In this document: piece after piece, positions 33,813 to 42,614 of the stretch
Position numbering within the stretch: the first letter of the stretch is position 1
Layout of the letters: every line of letters starts with the position of its first letter
Assembly: GCF_003569045.1 (NCBI RefSeq)
Contig: NZ_BFCB01000001.1
Span: 279,189 to 343,188 of the forward strand
Source: Aggregatilinea lenta
GTDB lineage: Bacteria; Chloroflexota; Anaerolineae; Aggregatilineales; Aggregatilineaceae
Reading direction: 5' to 3'
Length of the DNA: 64,000 nt
Notes under the pieces: generated by a model
Seen by the model: only the letters and a program-made list of their open reading frames with translations
Databases searched by the model: none
What the model was told of the DNA's origin: nothing
Position numbers and translations under genes: made by a program

Positions 33813-35003
33813 TTACTGCGCGGGCACGTCGGGAGTCACTTCGGTGACGGTCGTATAAATGTCGGGCCGCAAGAAGCAGCGGATGCCATTGGCGACGCCT
33901 TGCGCCAGCAGGTCCTGCTGCTGCGTGAGCATGCCGCGATCGTTGCGCAGAAAGCCCAGCTCGAGGATCGCGACGGGCGTATCGGCGGACACCTCGCTGA
34001 AGGTGTGGTATTCGGTCATGTCCACCGTGACGCCGAAATGGCGCGGCAGGCCGGTCGTCGCGCCGTATTGCTCGATCATGCAGTTCAGCAGGCGCTCGTC
34101 CTCGCCGCGTGTCGTGCCGCGCGCGGACGCCGACGCCACGATGTAGCCGGTCGCTTCGGGGCCATAATCCATGCAGTCGTTACTGTGGATCGAAATCAGC
34201 ACGTCCGCGCGGTAATCCTCAAGTTTGTCGTCGAACTCGCCCAGCAGCTCGACCGAATAGCCGTCGCGCTGCAGCGCGGCCAGCACGCGTCCCGCAACCG
34301 CCTGGTTGACGCTCAGCTCGGTCAGGCCATCGTCACAGACCGCGCCGGGGTCCAGGTTGAAGCTGGGGTCCTGGGGCTTGCCGCTGTGCCCCGCCACGAT
34401 GCCAATCTTGATCTGGTGCACGCCGGTCGGCAGCGGCGTCGGCTGGATGTTGATCAATCGCTGCGTGGCCTGGACCCGGTTCAGCCCGGCGCGGAACTCG
34501 TCCGAAAAGAAGGTGGGGCTGGTCCACAGCGAGAACAGGGTCGAGACGAGCACGGCGGCGACGGCCACCGTCAACAGTGAGCTAAACGTGCCGATGATCA
34601 GCCGCGGCGTGTTGGACGGGCGGCGGTGCCTGGCCCGCGAGGTCCGCCGGACCACCACGACGTCTTCGTCCTCGCCGTCTTCCGGTTCTTCGTCGGCCAT
34701 CTCCGGATCGTCGTCGAACGTCTCGATGCCCTCGTCCGTGCCGCTCTCGTCCTCGTCGGACGAGGCCGGTTCCTCGCGCTGTTCCGTCACGGGGGGCTGG
34801 ACTAATTCGCCGTTGTCGTACGTCCGGATTTGGAAGCCGTCGGCCTGCATCGCGCGGCGAGTCCAGGCGGCGGTGCGCGGCGACAGCTTGCGCGCGTCGC
34901 GGGGCGCGTCTGGCCTGGGCGCGCGCGGCGGCTGGGACGGCGGCGTTTTAGGGGCCTCCGGCTCGTCCGGTGGGGTGCGAAACAGGTCGAAATTGTCGCT
35001 CAT
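33813..35003 (-). CDS. Membrane-anchored N-acetylmuramoyl-L-alanine amidase (Amidase_3)
   Basis: This 396-aa protein has a long Pro- and Asp/Glu-rich cytoplasmic N-terminus (1-130) and one membrane segment (about 132-160, LIIGTFSSLLTVAVAAVLVSTL). The extracellular amidase domain has zinc ligands IGIVAGHSG, the Glu in DDGLTELSVNQ and VLISIHSND, and the catalytic Glu in PVAILELGFLRND. It cuts the bond between MurNAc and the stem peptide. Anchored amidases of this kind work in cell separation. The M23-like proteins nearby could act with it. Confidence 0.92.
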   Translation of the reverse strand: MSDNFDLFRTPPDEPEAPKTPPSQPPRAPRPDAPRDARKLSPRTAAWTRRAMQADGFQIRTYDNGELVQPPVTEQREEPASSDEDESGTDEGIETFDDDPEMADEEPEDGEDEDVVVVRRTSRARHRRPSNTPRLIIGTFSSLLTVAVAAVLVSTLFSLWTSPTFFSDEFRAGLNRVQATQRLINIQPTPLPTGVHQIKIGIVAGHSGKPQDPSFNLDPGAVCDDGLTELSVNQAVAGRVLAALQRDGYSVELLGEFDDKLEDYRADVLISIHSNDCMDYGPEATGYIVASASARGTTRGEDERLLNCMIEQYGATTGLPRHFGVTVDMTEYHTFSEVSADTPVAILELGFLRNDRGMLTQQQDLLAQGVANGIRCFLRPDIYTTVTEVTPDVPAQ

Positions 35004-35317
35004 AAGTGTGCAGGCGCGCCGCTTATCTCGGTGACGGGATACGGTCCATCTTACCCCAGTCGGGCGGAAACGGAAACTGGCACGAAAAAGGGCGAGTCTC
35101 GTCGACCCGCCCTATACTCAGCTTGCCTTGCCAATCGCCAGCGGCGAACCGCTGTGAAACTCCGAAAAGAATCGGCAAAAAGGAAACCTCACCCCTGGCC
35201 CCTCTCCAATCTGATTGGAGAGGGGAAAAGGGGCCGGGGGTTAAGGGGTGAGGTGAACCGCACACCACCCAAACGCCGGTTTCTTTCGACACATTCCTTG
35301 GCTGCCAGCCGCTGCCT
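35004..35317. other. Intergenic region with a family 1 repeat
   Basis: Besides the palindromic repeat at 35186-35254 it contains the upstream region of the amidase gene. No gene is supported. Confidence 0.6.
35186..35254. repeat. Palindromic repeat family 1, most complete copy
   Basis: The outer arms ACCTCACCCCT (35186) and AGGGGTGAGGT (ending 35254) enclose GGCCCCT and AGGGGCC and the inner arms CCTCTCCAATC and GATTGGAGAGG. The whole can fold as one long hairpin. Confidence 0.8.
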
Positions 35318-36289
35318 CTACAGCGTATCGAACACGGCGCGGTTGCGCACGTTGTCGAAGCGGTCGTGGAACAGCGCGTTCACGATCTGCTGCGCGGCCT
35401 GCTCCGCGACGGCTTCCTGCGCTTCGACGGTGCTGGCTCCCAGGTGCGGCGTGTAGATCACGTTGGGCAGGCCCAGCAGCGGGTTATCCGGCGTGGGCGG
35501 TTCCGTATCGTACACGTCGATGGCCGCCCCCGCGACCTTGCCGCTCTTGAGCGCCTCGGCCAGGTCGGCGGCGTTGATCAGCTTGCCGCGCGCGGCGTTG
35601 ATGATCCGCACGCCATCCTTCATCTTGGCGATGTTCTCGGCATTGATCAGGCCGCGTGTGTCGTCGGTGACGAGGGCGTGCAGCGTGATGATGTCCGCCT
35701 CGACAAACAGGTCTTCCAGGCGCGGCACGATCGACAGGCCCAGGTGGCGCGCGACCCGCTCCGGCACGAACGGATCGTAGGCGACCTCGGTCATGCCGAA
35801 CGCCTGCGCACGCTCCGCCACGGCGCGCCCCACGCGCCCGAAGCCGATGATGCCCAGCGTCTTGCCCGCGAGCTGCGTGCCCATGAATTTTTTGCGATCC
35901 CACTTCCCGGTGCGCATCGACGCGTCGGCGGCGGGGATGTGCCGGGCCAGGGACAGGATCAGCGCGAAGGTCAGCTCGGCGGTGCTGATCGTGTTGCCGT
36001 CCGGGGCGTTCATGACGACCACGCGGCGGCGCGTGCATTCGTCCAGGTCAATGTTGTCCACGCCGACGCCTGCGCGCACGACGAAGCGCAGATTTTGCGC
36101 GTGGTCGAGCAGTTCCGTATCGACTTTCGTGTCGCTGCGCACGATCAACGCGTGGGCAGCGGGCACGGCAGCCAGTGTCTGGTCGCGATTCATCTTGCCC
36201 GGCGCGTTGACTTCGACGCCGTCCGAGCTGCGCAGCACGTCAAGGCCCTTGGCTTCCAGGCTGTCCGGTACGAGCACTACATAGGTCAT
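35318..36289 (-). CDS. D-3-phosphoglycerate dehydrogenase-type 2-hydroxyacid dehydrogenase, short form
   Basis: This 323-aa protein has the D-isomer dehydrogenase layout. NAD motif GKTLGIIGFGRVGRAVAERA lies at about residues 142-161. Catalytic Arg is in NAARGKLINAADL, Glu in DTEPPTPDNPL and His in YTPHLGAST. It lacks the C-terminal ACT domain, so no serine feedback through that domain. The upstream class V aminotransferase ends 6 nt before its start, so the two form a unit that could make phosphoserine or handle glyoxylate/serine. The pathway is inferred from this pairing. Confidence 0.88.
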   Translation of the reverse strand: MTYVVLVPDSLEAKGLDVLRSSDGVEVNAPGKMNRDQTLAAVPAAHALIVRSDTKVDTELLDHAQNLRFVVRAGVGVDNIDLDECTRRRVVVMNAPDGNTISTAELTFALILSLARHIPAADASMRTGKWDRKKFMGTQLAGKTLGIIGFGRVGRAVAERAQAFGMTEVAYDPFVPERVARHLGLSIVPRLEDLFVEADIITLHALVTDDTRGLINAENIAKMKDGVRIINAARGKLINAADLAEALKSGKVAGAAIDVYDTEPPTPDNPLLGLPNVIYTPHLGASTVEAQEAVAEQAAQQIVNALFHDRFDNVRNRAVFDTL

Positions 36290-36295
36290 CGGTGC

Positions 36296-37393
36296 CTATC
36301 CTTGTTGTTGGAGGAAGTCGTCCATCGCGGCGAAAAGCGCTTCCAGGTCGGCGGGCTGCGTATCGCCCATGTGCGCGATGCGGAACGCCTGACCCTTGAG
36401 CTTGCCGTAGCCGTTCGAGATCACCATCCCCCGCGCGCGCAGGAACTTGTTCAGCGCGGCGATGTCGATCTCGCGGTTGTTGGCGACGTTGGACACCGTT
36501 GGCGAGTGGTAGCCGTCTTCGGAGAACATCTCGAACCCGGCCCGGGCGGCCCAGTCGCGCGTCATCTGGGCCATGTGCTCGGTGCGGGCGAAGCGCGCCT
36601 CCAGCCCTTCGGCCAGGATGTCGTCAAGCTGCTTGTCGGCGGCGAACATCAGCGAGACGGGCGGTGTGGCGGGGGTGTTGTTCTTGCGGTGGTGCTTGTC
36701 GATCTCCAGCACGTCGAAATAATAACCACGATTCTTGACATCTTTCGCGCGCTCCAGCACAGCGGGTGACACCGCGCCAAAGGCCATGCCCGGCGGCAGC
36801 GCGAACGCCTTCTGCGTGCTGGTCAGGCAGACGTCGATGCCCCACGCGTCCACGTCCACTTTGGCGCCACAGTAAATGCTGACCACGTCCACCAGGAACA
36901 GGGTGTCCGGGTAATTTTCCATGATGCGCGCGTACTCTTCGACCGGGTTGCGCACGCCGGTGGCAGTCTCGTTCATCACGCACGCCACGGCGTCGTACTG
37001 GCCGTGCTTCAGCGCGTCTTCGAGCTGGTCCGGCTTGATCGCCTGGCCCCATTCCACCGCGATCAGGTCGACGTCCTTGCCGTTGACCCGGCTAACGTCC
37101 GCCCAGCGCTCGCTGAATGCGCCGCAGGTCAGGTGGAGGATCTTCGCATCTTCACGCACCGTACAGCGCGAAGCCGATTCCCAGATGCCGCTGCCCGACG
37201 AGGTGTAAATGTAGACCGGGTTCTCGGTATAAAACGTTTGCTGCAGCTTGCCCTGGATGCGCGCGTACAGGTCGGCAAACTCGCCGGAGCGGTGGCCGAT
37301 CATCCATTCAGACTGCGCTTCCAGGATCTCGCGCCGGACTTCAACCGGGCCAGGGATAAAAAGACGAACGTGATCGGGTTGGTTCGGTGACAT
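36296..37393 (-). CDS. Class V PLP aminotransferase (phosphoserine / serine-glyoxylate type)
   Basis: This 365-aa protein starts at 37393, behind GGAGGGCTATCCCGAA; the frame continues far upstream antisense to another gene, which is not real. Motifs: RLFIPGPVEVRREILEAQSEWMIGHRS, TSSGSGIWESA, NETATGVRNPVEEYA, LVDVVSIYCG and CLTSTQKAFALPPGMAFG with the PLP Lys. It resembles the SgaA/SPT-like and archaeal SerC-like group. With the adjacent dehydrogenase it most likely serves serine synthesis, though an alanine-glyoxylate role is possible. Confidence 0.88.
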   Translation of the reverse strand: MSPNQPDHVRLFIPGPVEVRREILEAQSEWMIGHRSGEFADLYARIQGKLQQTFYTENPVYIYTSSGSGIWESASRCTVREDAKILHLTCGAFSERWADVSRVNGKDVDLIAVEWGQAIKPDQLEDALKHGQYDAVACVMNETATGVRNPVEEYARIMENYPDTLFLVDVVSIYCGAKVDVDAWGIDVCLTSTQKAFALPPGMAFGAVSPAVLERAKDVKNRGYYFDVLEIDKHHRKNNTPATPPVSLMFAADKQLDDILAEGLEARFARTEHMAQMTRDWAARAGFEMFSEDGYHSPTVSNVANNREIDIAALNKFLRARGMVISNGYGKLKGQAFRIAHMGDTQPADLEALFAAMDDFLQQQG

Positions 37394-37447
37394 TTCGGGA
37401 TAGCCCTCCAACTCACTGCGGCGGATAGGGATGGGCAGCGCCCAGCA

Positions 37448-37474
37448 ACCGGCAGAGGACTGTCCTCTGCCGGT
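37448..37474 (-). terminator. Perfect hairpin after the isomerase gene
   Basis: Arms ACCGGCAGAGGAC (37448-37460) and GTCCTCTGCCGGT (37462-37474) with a single base at the tip form a 13-bp stem, 36 bp past the isomerase stop. There is no U run. Confidence 0.5.
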
Positions 37475-37509
37475 GGGTGTACGATATGTGCGTGTTAAGG
37501 TATGCGTGC

Positions 37510-38586
37510 TCAGGCGTGCTCGGCCATCAGGGCCTTCAGCTCGACGATCGGCTCGATCAGGGTCGGGTCGGCCTTGTAGCCGATGGCAACGTAGTAGCTC
37601 ACGTAGTCGCCGAACTGGATCGCGTGCAGCATCTGCGCCAGCAGCGACGCGCCGCGCGGCTGGAAGCGGTCGGCCATGATGCCGTGCTCCAAAAACAGCG
37701 TGTAGGTGAGCTGGTTGCGCAGCGCGACGCGCGGGTGGTCGAACTGGGACGACGTGATGAACAGCGCGCAGACGTGGCGCAGCAGGTCGTCGGGATATTC
37801 GATGCCGACCACCGCGTTGTGGTTCATCTCCGGCATCGGCTCCCACTGCGACCAGACCTTCGAGTTTTCGTTGAGCTGGGTCTTCCAGCGCCGCGCGACC
37901 GGCTCGAACGGCCCGCTGCCGACGAACATCGGGATGCGGCCCATCATCTGGCCCGCGCCGCGCTTGGCCGGGTTGGTGGCGGCGGGATTGCCGGGCGCGT
38001 ATTCCGGCTGCTGCTCGCGCAGCAGGGCAAGCCCTTCGCTCAGGTCGGCGTCCAGGTCCGGCGCGTAGCCCAGGCGGTACATCAGGCCGATGAGCATACC
38101 GAAGCTCCAACCCAGGGCGGCGCGCGGCTGGCTCTTGTAGTCGAACTGCCACAGCGGATAGCCGTGCTGCTGCGCATGGGCGGCCAGCTTGCCGCCCGTG
38201 GTGATTGCCAGCAGGCTCGCGCCGCGCTCGATCGCCACGTCTACGGCGGAGAGCGTCTCTTCCGTGCCGCCGGAAAAACTGCTGGCGACGACGAGCGTCT
38301 CCGGCCCGCCGACGTAGGCGGGCAGGTCGTAACCGCGCACGACCGAGATCGGCACCGGAGCCGTCCCGGCGACCAGCGCGGCGGTCAGGTCGCCGCCGAT
38401 GGCCGAACCGCCCATGCCGCACACCACGATCTGGCGCGGGTGGCGGTGCGAGTCCGGCAGCGGCAGGGTCGCGGCGAGCGCCCAGGCCTGTTCGAGCTGG
38501 TTCGCAAAATTGTCCACGTGGAACAGCATATCGTCTTTGTCAACGTCACGGAGGAGGTTCAGATCATCAAGGTTCATGGCTTCCAT
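37510..38586 (-). CDS. Bifunctional phosphoglucose/phosphomannose isomerase, archaeal-type
   Basis: This 358-aa SIS-fold protein has the first SIS motif VVCGMGGSAIGGDLTAALV, the second VVASSFSGGTEETLSAV and the family motif PEMNHNAVVGIEYPDD, followed by RNQLTYTLFLEHGI. The size and the MGGSAIGGD and EMNHN motifs match the PGI/PMI group that interconverts glucose-6-P, mannose-6-P and fructose-6-P. The start may be the ATG at 38586 or at 38577 behind GGATGGAAG. It feeds glycolysis and sugar-nucleotide supply for the glycan genes nearby. Confidence 0.88.
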   Translation of the reverse strand: MEAMNLDDLNLLRDVDKDDMLFHVDNFANQLEQAWALAATLPLPDSHRHPRQIVVCGMGGSAIGGDLTAALVAGTAPVPISVVRGYDLPAYVGGPETLVVASSFSGGTEETLSAVDVAIERGASLLAITTGGKLAAHAQQHGYPLWQFDYKSQPRAALGWSFGMLIGLMYRLGYAPDLDADLSEGLALLREQQPEYAPGNPAATNPAKRGAGQMMGRIPMFVGSGPFEPVARRWKTQLNENSKVWSQWEPMPEMNHNAVVGIEYPDDLLRHVCALFITSSQFDHPRVALRNQLTYTLFLEHGIMADRFQPRGASLLAQMLHAIQFGDYVSYYVAIGYKADPTLIEPIVELKALMAEHA

Positions 38587-38762
38587 CCGGGTGATCGCGG
38601 CGCGTCCAAAGCGGCGCGCCGGCGTGAGAGTCGCGATGATCCTAACTCATTCCGCCGATCCTGCCAGGAAACAATGCACGATGTTCGCGCTCTGGCCCGC
38701 ATTGGCGCGGTGCGCGCAAGTGGTTTTGCCTGAATTTCCGGCCCTATTTGTGATAAATTGCA

Positions 38763-39059
38763 CTAATCGGCGTCGAACGCGGTTTTCTCTGGGGGGTAGA
38801 GCGCGTTGTAGAGGCGCTGGTGCTTTTCGTAGAAGCGGATGCCCGCCAGCGTGATGACGACCACCGGACGGCTGCCGAACCCTTTGCGCGTGTCGTAGGC
38901 TTCGGTGATCAACGGCGGGTTGAGCGCGCGCAGCGACTCGATCACGTCCCACGTCCCGGCGGTTGGGTAGCCCGACGGGCTTCCGGGGATGCCACGATAA
39001 CCTGCGTCATAGAGTTTGCGCAGGGTGCGCCACTGAGCTTCGGAGGGGATGAAGGGCAC
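38763..39059 (-). CDS. Small hypothetical protein
   Basis: This 98-aa protein begins MPFIPSEAQWRTLRKLYDAGYRG and continues TAGTWDVIESLRALNPPLITEAYD, then VVVITLAGIRFYEKHQRLYN. The helix-helix-strand order looks like a winged-helix DNA-binding fold, an inference by shape only. No family is recognised. It lies 13 nt behind the membrane protein gene on the same strand, so they are likely cotranscribed. Confidence 0.65.
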   Translation of the reverse strand: MPFIPSEAQWRTLRKLYDAGYRGIPGSPSGYPTAGTWDVIESLRALNPPLITEAYDTRKGFGSRPVVVITLAGIRFYEKHQRLYNALYPPEKTAFDAD

Positions 39060-39072
39060 GCCAGTTCCTTTC

Positions 39073-39756
39073 TCATGAGGCGGGCGGGTGCAGCCGCGCC
39101 AGGATGATCGTGCTGGTCAGCGCCGCCAGCGCCCACCACGCCGCGAGCGCCCAGCCCGCGTCGGGACCGATCAGCGTCGCCATCATCGCCGTGACGCTGT
39201 GCAGAAAGACCGCCGCGAACAGCCAGCCGATCTCGCCGCGCAGGAAGACCTGAAGCACCACCCAGCTCATCGCCATGTGCAGGAACACCGGCAGAAAGCT
39301 GTTGAGCGCGTCCGCTCCCGCGCCGGAAAGCAGCGCCGCCGGATCGTCGGGCCGCGAGCTGCCCGCGCCCAGCATCGACAGGCCCAGGCCCAGCGCCAGC
39401 ATGCCGGTATACACCGGCTGCACCAGCCCATGTCCCAGGCCGATCATCATCGCCTGCGGACGGGTGACTGCGCCGCGCGCGAGGTACTGGTAGCCGAGCA
39501 GCCGCGCGACCTCGTGCACGATGCCCGCGCTGAGGCCCAGCGCCAGCGCGTTGATCGCCAGCACGCCGAACAGCCCCTGGTCGAGGCTGCGGATCAAGAT
39601 GCTCTGCACGATCAGCGCGCCGATCCCGGTGATGATGCCGACCGTCAGCAGCGCATAGGGCAGCCCGTAGCGGCGGTGCAGCCGCACGGACAGGGCCGTG
39701 ACGCCGCCGATCAGCGCCGCGCCGACGAGCAGCGTGATTATGCCGTAAACGAGCAT
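39073..39756 (-). CDS. YhfC-like intramembrane metalloprotease-family membrane protein
   Basis: This 227-aa protein has about seven hydrophobic segments. LSAGIVHEVARLLGYQYL contains a His-Glu pair in a helix and GLGHGLVQPVYTGML a second conserved His. Later, LPVFLHMAMSWVVLQ contributes a third His. This pattern fits YhfC (DUF2324), a relative of CPBP proteases, and activity is predicted rather than known. It may process a membrane protein. Confidence 0.72.
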   Translation of the reverse strand: MLVYGIITLLVGAALIGGVTALSVRLHRRYGLPYALLTVGIITGIGALIVQSILIRSLDQGLFGVLAINALALGLSAGIVHEVARLLGYQYLARGAVTRPQAMMIGLGHGLVQPVYTGMLALGLGLSMLGAGSSRPDDPAALLSGAGADALNSFLPVFLHMAMSWVVLQVFLRGEIGWLFAAVFLHSVTAMMATLIGPDAGWALAAWWALAALTSTIILARLHPPAS

Positions 39757-40064
39757 GGCCGCCCGGTTCTTGAGACGCGGATCGAGACGTTGCAGTGAGG
39801 CTCCCGGCGAGAGGCCGGACCTGCCGTTCGGGTTGGATCACAGGGTGGGGTCACGCTCACCTTCGCTCGTCCCGGTCGTGCGGATCGCACAGGTCTGTTG
39901 CACAGCCGCTCAACACCGCACCAGCTTATCCCGCCATGCGGCACGGATCAAACCGCCGGACAAGCGGAGGATATCGCGGATAGGCAAATTAAGGCAGATC
40001 GGTTAAAATAATTTTACCTTCCTGACATGCTTGCCCGTTAACCGGCCAAAGAGGATATTTTTGC
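39757..40064. other. Divergent intergenic region before the DUF47 gene
   Basis: It carries the DUF47 promoter at 39981-40009 and presumably the upstream signals of the leftward membrane-protein gene. No gene or repeat is evident. Confidence 0.5.
39981..40009 (+). promoter_or_regulatory. Promoter of the DUF47 gene
   Basis: TAGGCA (39981-39986), a 17-nt spacer and TAAAAT (40004-40009). The ATG follows 55 nt later behind AGAGGATATTTTTGC. Confidence 0.5.
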
Positions 40065-40730
40065 ATGATTAACGTCGTACTCACGGCGGTTCGCAGCTTT
40101 CCCCAACGCGTGCGCGACCGCTTTACCCGCCGCCCCGATCGCTTTATCGTTCGCATCCAGCAGCAGTGCGAGCTGAACGTCGAGGCTGCCGGGGCGCTGT
40201 TGGATTACATGGCTAAGCCAAGCAAAAAGAACGCGCAGCGCGTGCAGCAGCTCGAAAAGAACGCGGACGAGATCCGGCGCATGCTGGTGGACGAGCTGAA
40301 CCGCACGTTCGTCACCCCCATCGACCGCGAAGATATATACTCCCTGTCGCGCGCGATCGACGACATTCTGGACGACACGTGGTTCACCATCAACGAGATG
40401 GACATCCTCGCCGTGACGCCTAACAGCTTTTTGTCGGAGATGGCCTCGCTGCTCAGCCAGGGCGCGGAGGAAATCAAGCTGGCGCTCGACCGGCTGACCC
40501 ATCACCCTAACGTCGCCAGCTCGCACGCCATCCGCGCGCGCAGCGTCAACAACGAGATGGAAACGCTCTACGCCACGGCGCTGGCGGATCTGTTCAAGAA
40601 GCCCAAAGATCTGGACAGCGTGGTGATGATGCTGAAGCTGCGCGAGATCTACCGCCACCTGTTCCACGCGGCAGATCGCATCGGGGATGTGGCAAACATC
40701 GTGGACGACATCGTGGTCAAGTTCTTTTAG
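40065..40730 (+). CDS. DUF47/PhoU-like phosphate-transport accessory protein
   Basis: This 221-aa all-helical protein reads RRPDRFIVRIQQQCELNVEAAGALLDYM, LEKNADEIRRMLVDELNRTFVTPIDREDIYSLSRAIDDILDD and later REIYRHLFHAADRIGDVANIVDDIVVK. That is the DUF47 (TIGR00153) pattern with PhoU-like acidic metal-binding motifs. These proteins usually sit next to a PiT phosphate permease and adjust its activity. Here no such permease gene is adjacent, so the partner must be elsewhere. Confidence 0.88.
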   Translation: MINVVLTAVRSFPQRVRDRFTRRPDRFIVRIQQQCELNVEAAGALLDYMAKPSKKNAQRVQQLEKNADEIRRMLVDELNRTFVTPIDREDIYSLSRAIDDILDDTWFTINEMDILAVTPNSFLSEMASLLSQGAEEIKLALDRLTHHPNVASSHAIRARSVNNEMETLYATALADLFKKPKDLDSVVMMLKLREIYRHLFHAADRIGDVANIVDDIVVKFF

Positions 40731-40976
40731 GCCGGTCCATAAAGAACAGAATCTCCCTGTTTTCACGTGCTAAAAAAATCTCTGCCTCTGCGCCTCTTTT
40801 CTGCGAGTGTTGGAAAGAATGCCGGTCGTATTGATCCGTCTATCACCTGCTGGTAATCAAGCGCCGGGATCCCTAAACCAGGGACACGGCTGCTAACATG
40901 AGATCCTTCCGACACAATTTGTATTATACTAATATTAGATATTCGATAATGGAAAACGAAATTTATTGGGAGGAAA

Positions 40977-41369
40977 ATGACGATGCTCACCAATGCCCCC
41001 ATCGCAGCCATGTTACCCGTCGTCAATTTAGATCGTGCGCGCGAGTTCTATGAGGATAAGCTGGGCCTATCGCTTTATGAAGACATGTCTAGCGCGGATA
41101 CGGTGATGTATCAGTGCGGCCAGGGAACTATGCTTGGGGTCTACCAGCGTGCGACGCCGACCACCGCGGATCACACCGCGGCGTCGTGGCTGGTGGACGA
41201 CCTTGAGGGAACCATCAAGACGTTAAGCGCAAAGGGAGTCCGGTTTGAACACTACGATATGCCGGGCTTGAAAACAAACGAAATGGGTATCGCGGAGCTA
41301 GGGCGAGAACGGGGTGCCTGGTTCAAGGACCCGGAGGGGAATATCCTCGCCGTCGTTCAAATGATTTAA
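40977..41369 (+). CDS. VOC-superfamily protein
   Basis: This 130-aa protein has the glyoxalase-fold opening IAAMLPVVNLDRAREFYEDKLGLSLYE and the terminal metal-site strand GAWFKDPEGNILAVVQ. The start is at 40977 or the nearby ATG at 40983 behind GGGAGGAAAATGACG. A CTAATATTAG palindrome lies upstream at 40929-40938, a possible operator. Its function is unknown. It ends at a strong bidirectional terminator. Confidence 0.88.
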   Translation: MTMLTNAPIAAMLPVVNLDRAREFYEDKLGLSLYEDMSSADTVMYQCGQGTMLGVYQRATPTTADHTAASWLVDDLEGTIKTLSAKGVRFEHYDMPGLKTNEMGIAELGRERGAWFKDPEGNILAVVQMI

Positions 41370-41428
41370 CGCCGCCTGTGTGTGGACGCTGTTCGCATCG
41401 CGACCGACCCCAACTCCTGTGAGTATCA

Positions 41429-41460
41429 CAAAGACCGGCAGCGTACGCTGCCGGTCTTTG
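41429..41460. terminator. Bidirectional terminator between VOC gene and tRNA-Arg
   Basis: CAAAGACCGGCAGC and GCTGCCGGTCTTTG flank GTAC, giving a perfect 32-bp palindrome with A/T tracts on both sides. It can end the rightward VOC transcript and the leftward tRNA transcript. Confidence 0.8.
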
Positions 41461-41470
41461 ATCGGGTCTG

Positions 41471-41543
41471 TACCCCCGGACGGATTTGAACCGTCGACGC
41501 CAGGTTTAGGAAACCTGCGCTCTATCCTCTGAGCTACGGGGGT
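41471..41543 (-). tRNA. tRNA-Arg (anticodon CCT)
   Basis: On the minus strand the acceptor ACCCCCG pairs with CGGGGGT and the D stem is GCTC/GAGC. Anticodon stem CAGGT/ACCTG holds the loop TTCCTAA, giving CCT. The T arm is GACGG TTCAAAT CCGTC and the discriminator is A. The tRNA is 73 nt with no encoded CCA. Confidence 0.96.
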
Positions 41544-41593
41544 ATGTGCCGGTAGTTTACCACGCGCTCAGGGGCTTTTCCAGCGTGCGTCGA

Positions 41594-42529
41594 TCAGCCA
41601 CCGCCGCGCAGCCTGGCCTTCAACGCGACGTAACTCCGGCTGATGCGCCGCGCCGTGTGTTTGCCCACCGTCAGACTGATGATCCACAGTACCAACCGCC
41701 GGAAGACGAGAAACGGCGCGTTCCAGGCCGCGCGCAGGACGTAGCTGGCGCGCGGCAGGGTGTGCCCTTGCCGTCCCGCAATTTGGGCCAGATAGAGGAA
41801 CGCCAGCCCGCGCCGGTATCGCCGTTGCAACCAGGCGCTGTGTGCCAGATTGTCGAGCAGCACGCGCTCAGCGACATCGTCTTTTTCGCGCGTCTGATAG
41901 GTGGCGGTCAGCGCGCCGTGGTGGAAACGATACCCGTGGAGATCCTGGTGTACCGGTTGGAAGGTGACAATAGCTGCGGCACGCAGCCAGAAATCATAGT
42001 CTTCGGCCAGGAAAAACTGGGTACGGTAGCCTCCCAGAACATGATATACTGTCTGCCGGTACATGAAGGACGGCGTAACTATATTTTTCTCGGCTAATTG
42101 TTCAAACGCGGGCGCACGTTTAAGCTCGGTTATGGGTGAATCCTCATAGGTGACCGTGTAATCCGAATATACCAACCCTACGCTGACAGATTGATCCAAA
42201 ATCGTTGCCATGACGTCGAGCGCTTGCGGGCGATAGAAGTTGTCGTCGGATAGCCAGGTATGGTATTCACCTTGTGCCCGCTGGAAGCCCGCGTTCAACG
42301 CACCGGGCAGTCTGCCCGCTTCTTTAGGGTGCTGGATGCTCGTGATGCGGGAGTCCCGACGACCAAATTCCTCGATGATGGCCGGAGTTTCGTCGGTGGA
42401 AAAACTATCGACAATGATCAGCTCCCAATGGATATGGGTTTGGTCGAGGACGCTTTGAATCGCCTGACGTAAATAGGCAGCGCCGTTGTAGGTGGGGAGC
42501 ACAATCGAAACGAACGTCGTACTGGACAT
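41594..42529 (-). CDS. GT2-family glycosyltransferase
   Basis: This 311-aa protein starts at the ATG at 42529. The GT-A fold reads VSIVLPTYNGAAYLRQAIQSVLDQ, WELIIVDSFSTDETPAIIEEF, GALNAGFQRAQGEYHTWLSDDN (the DxD-like SDDN) and EDYDFWLRAAA. A hydrophobic stretch near the C-terminus (about 265-290) could contact the membrane. It transfers a sugar in cell-surface polysaccharide or glycan synthesis; the sugar is unknown. The methyltransferase gene starts 85 bp away on the other strand. Confidence 0.9.
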   Translation of the reverse strand: MSSTTFVSIVLPTYNGAAYLRQAIQSVLDQTHIHWELIIVDSFSTDETPAIIEEFGRRDSRITSIQHPKEAGRLPGALNAGFQRAQGEYHTWLSDDNFYRPQALDVMATILDQSVSVGLVYSDYTVTYEDSPITELKRAPAFEQLAEKNIVTPSFMYRQTVYHVLGGYRTQFFLAEDYDFWLRAAAIVTFQPVHQDLHGYRFHHGALTATYQTREKDDVAERVLLDNLAHSAWLQRRYRRGLAFLYLAQIAGRQGHTLPRASYVLRAAWNAPFLVFRRLVLWIISLTVGKHTARRISRSYVALKARLRGGG

Positions 42530-42614
42530 CAGTTCACCATCGCAATGCGAGTGTTTCAGGGTTTCCCGAACACGTGTAAAACCGAATTGGCATTGAGGAA
42601 AGCAGGACCACTCT

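Noticed and set aside
36296-38422. Very long open frame of 708 codons
   Set aside because: Only the part from 37393 encodes the class V aminotransferase. The rest is antisense or out of frame over the isomerase gene, with no family similarity.
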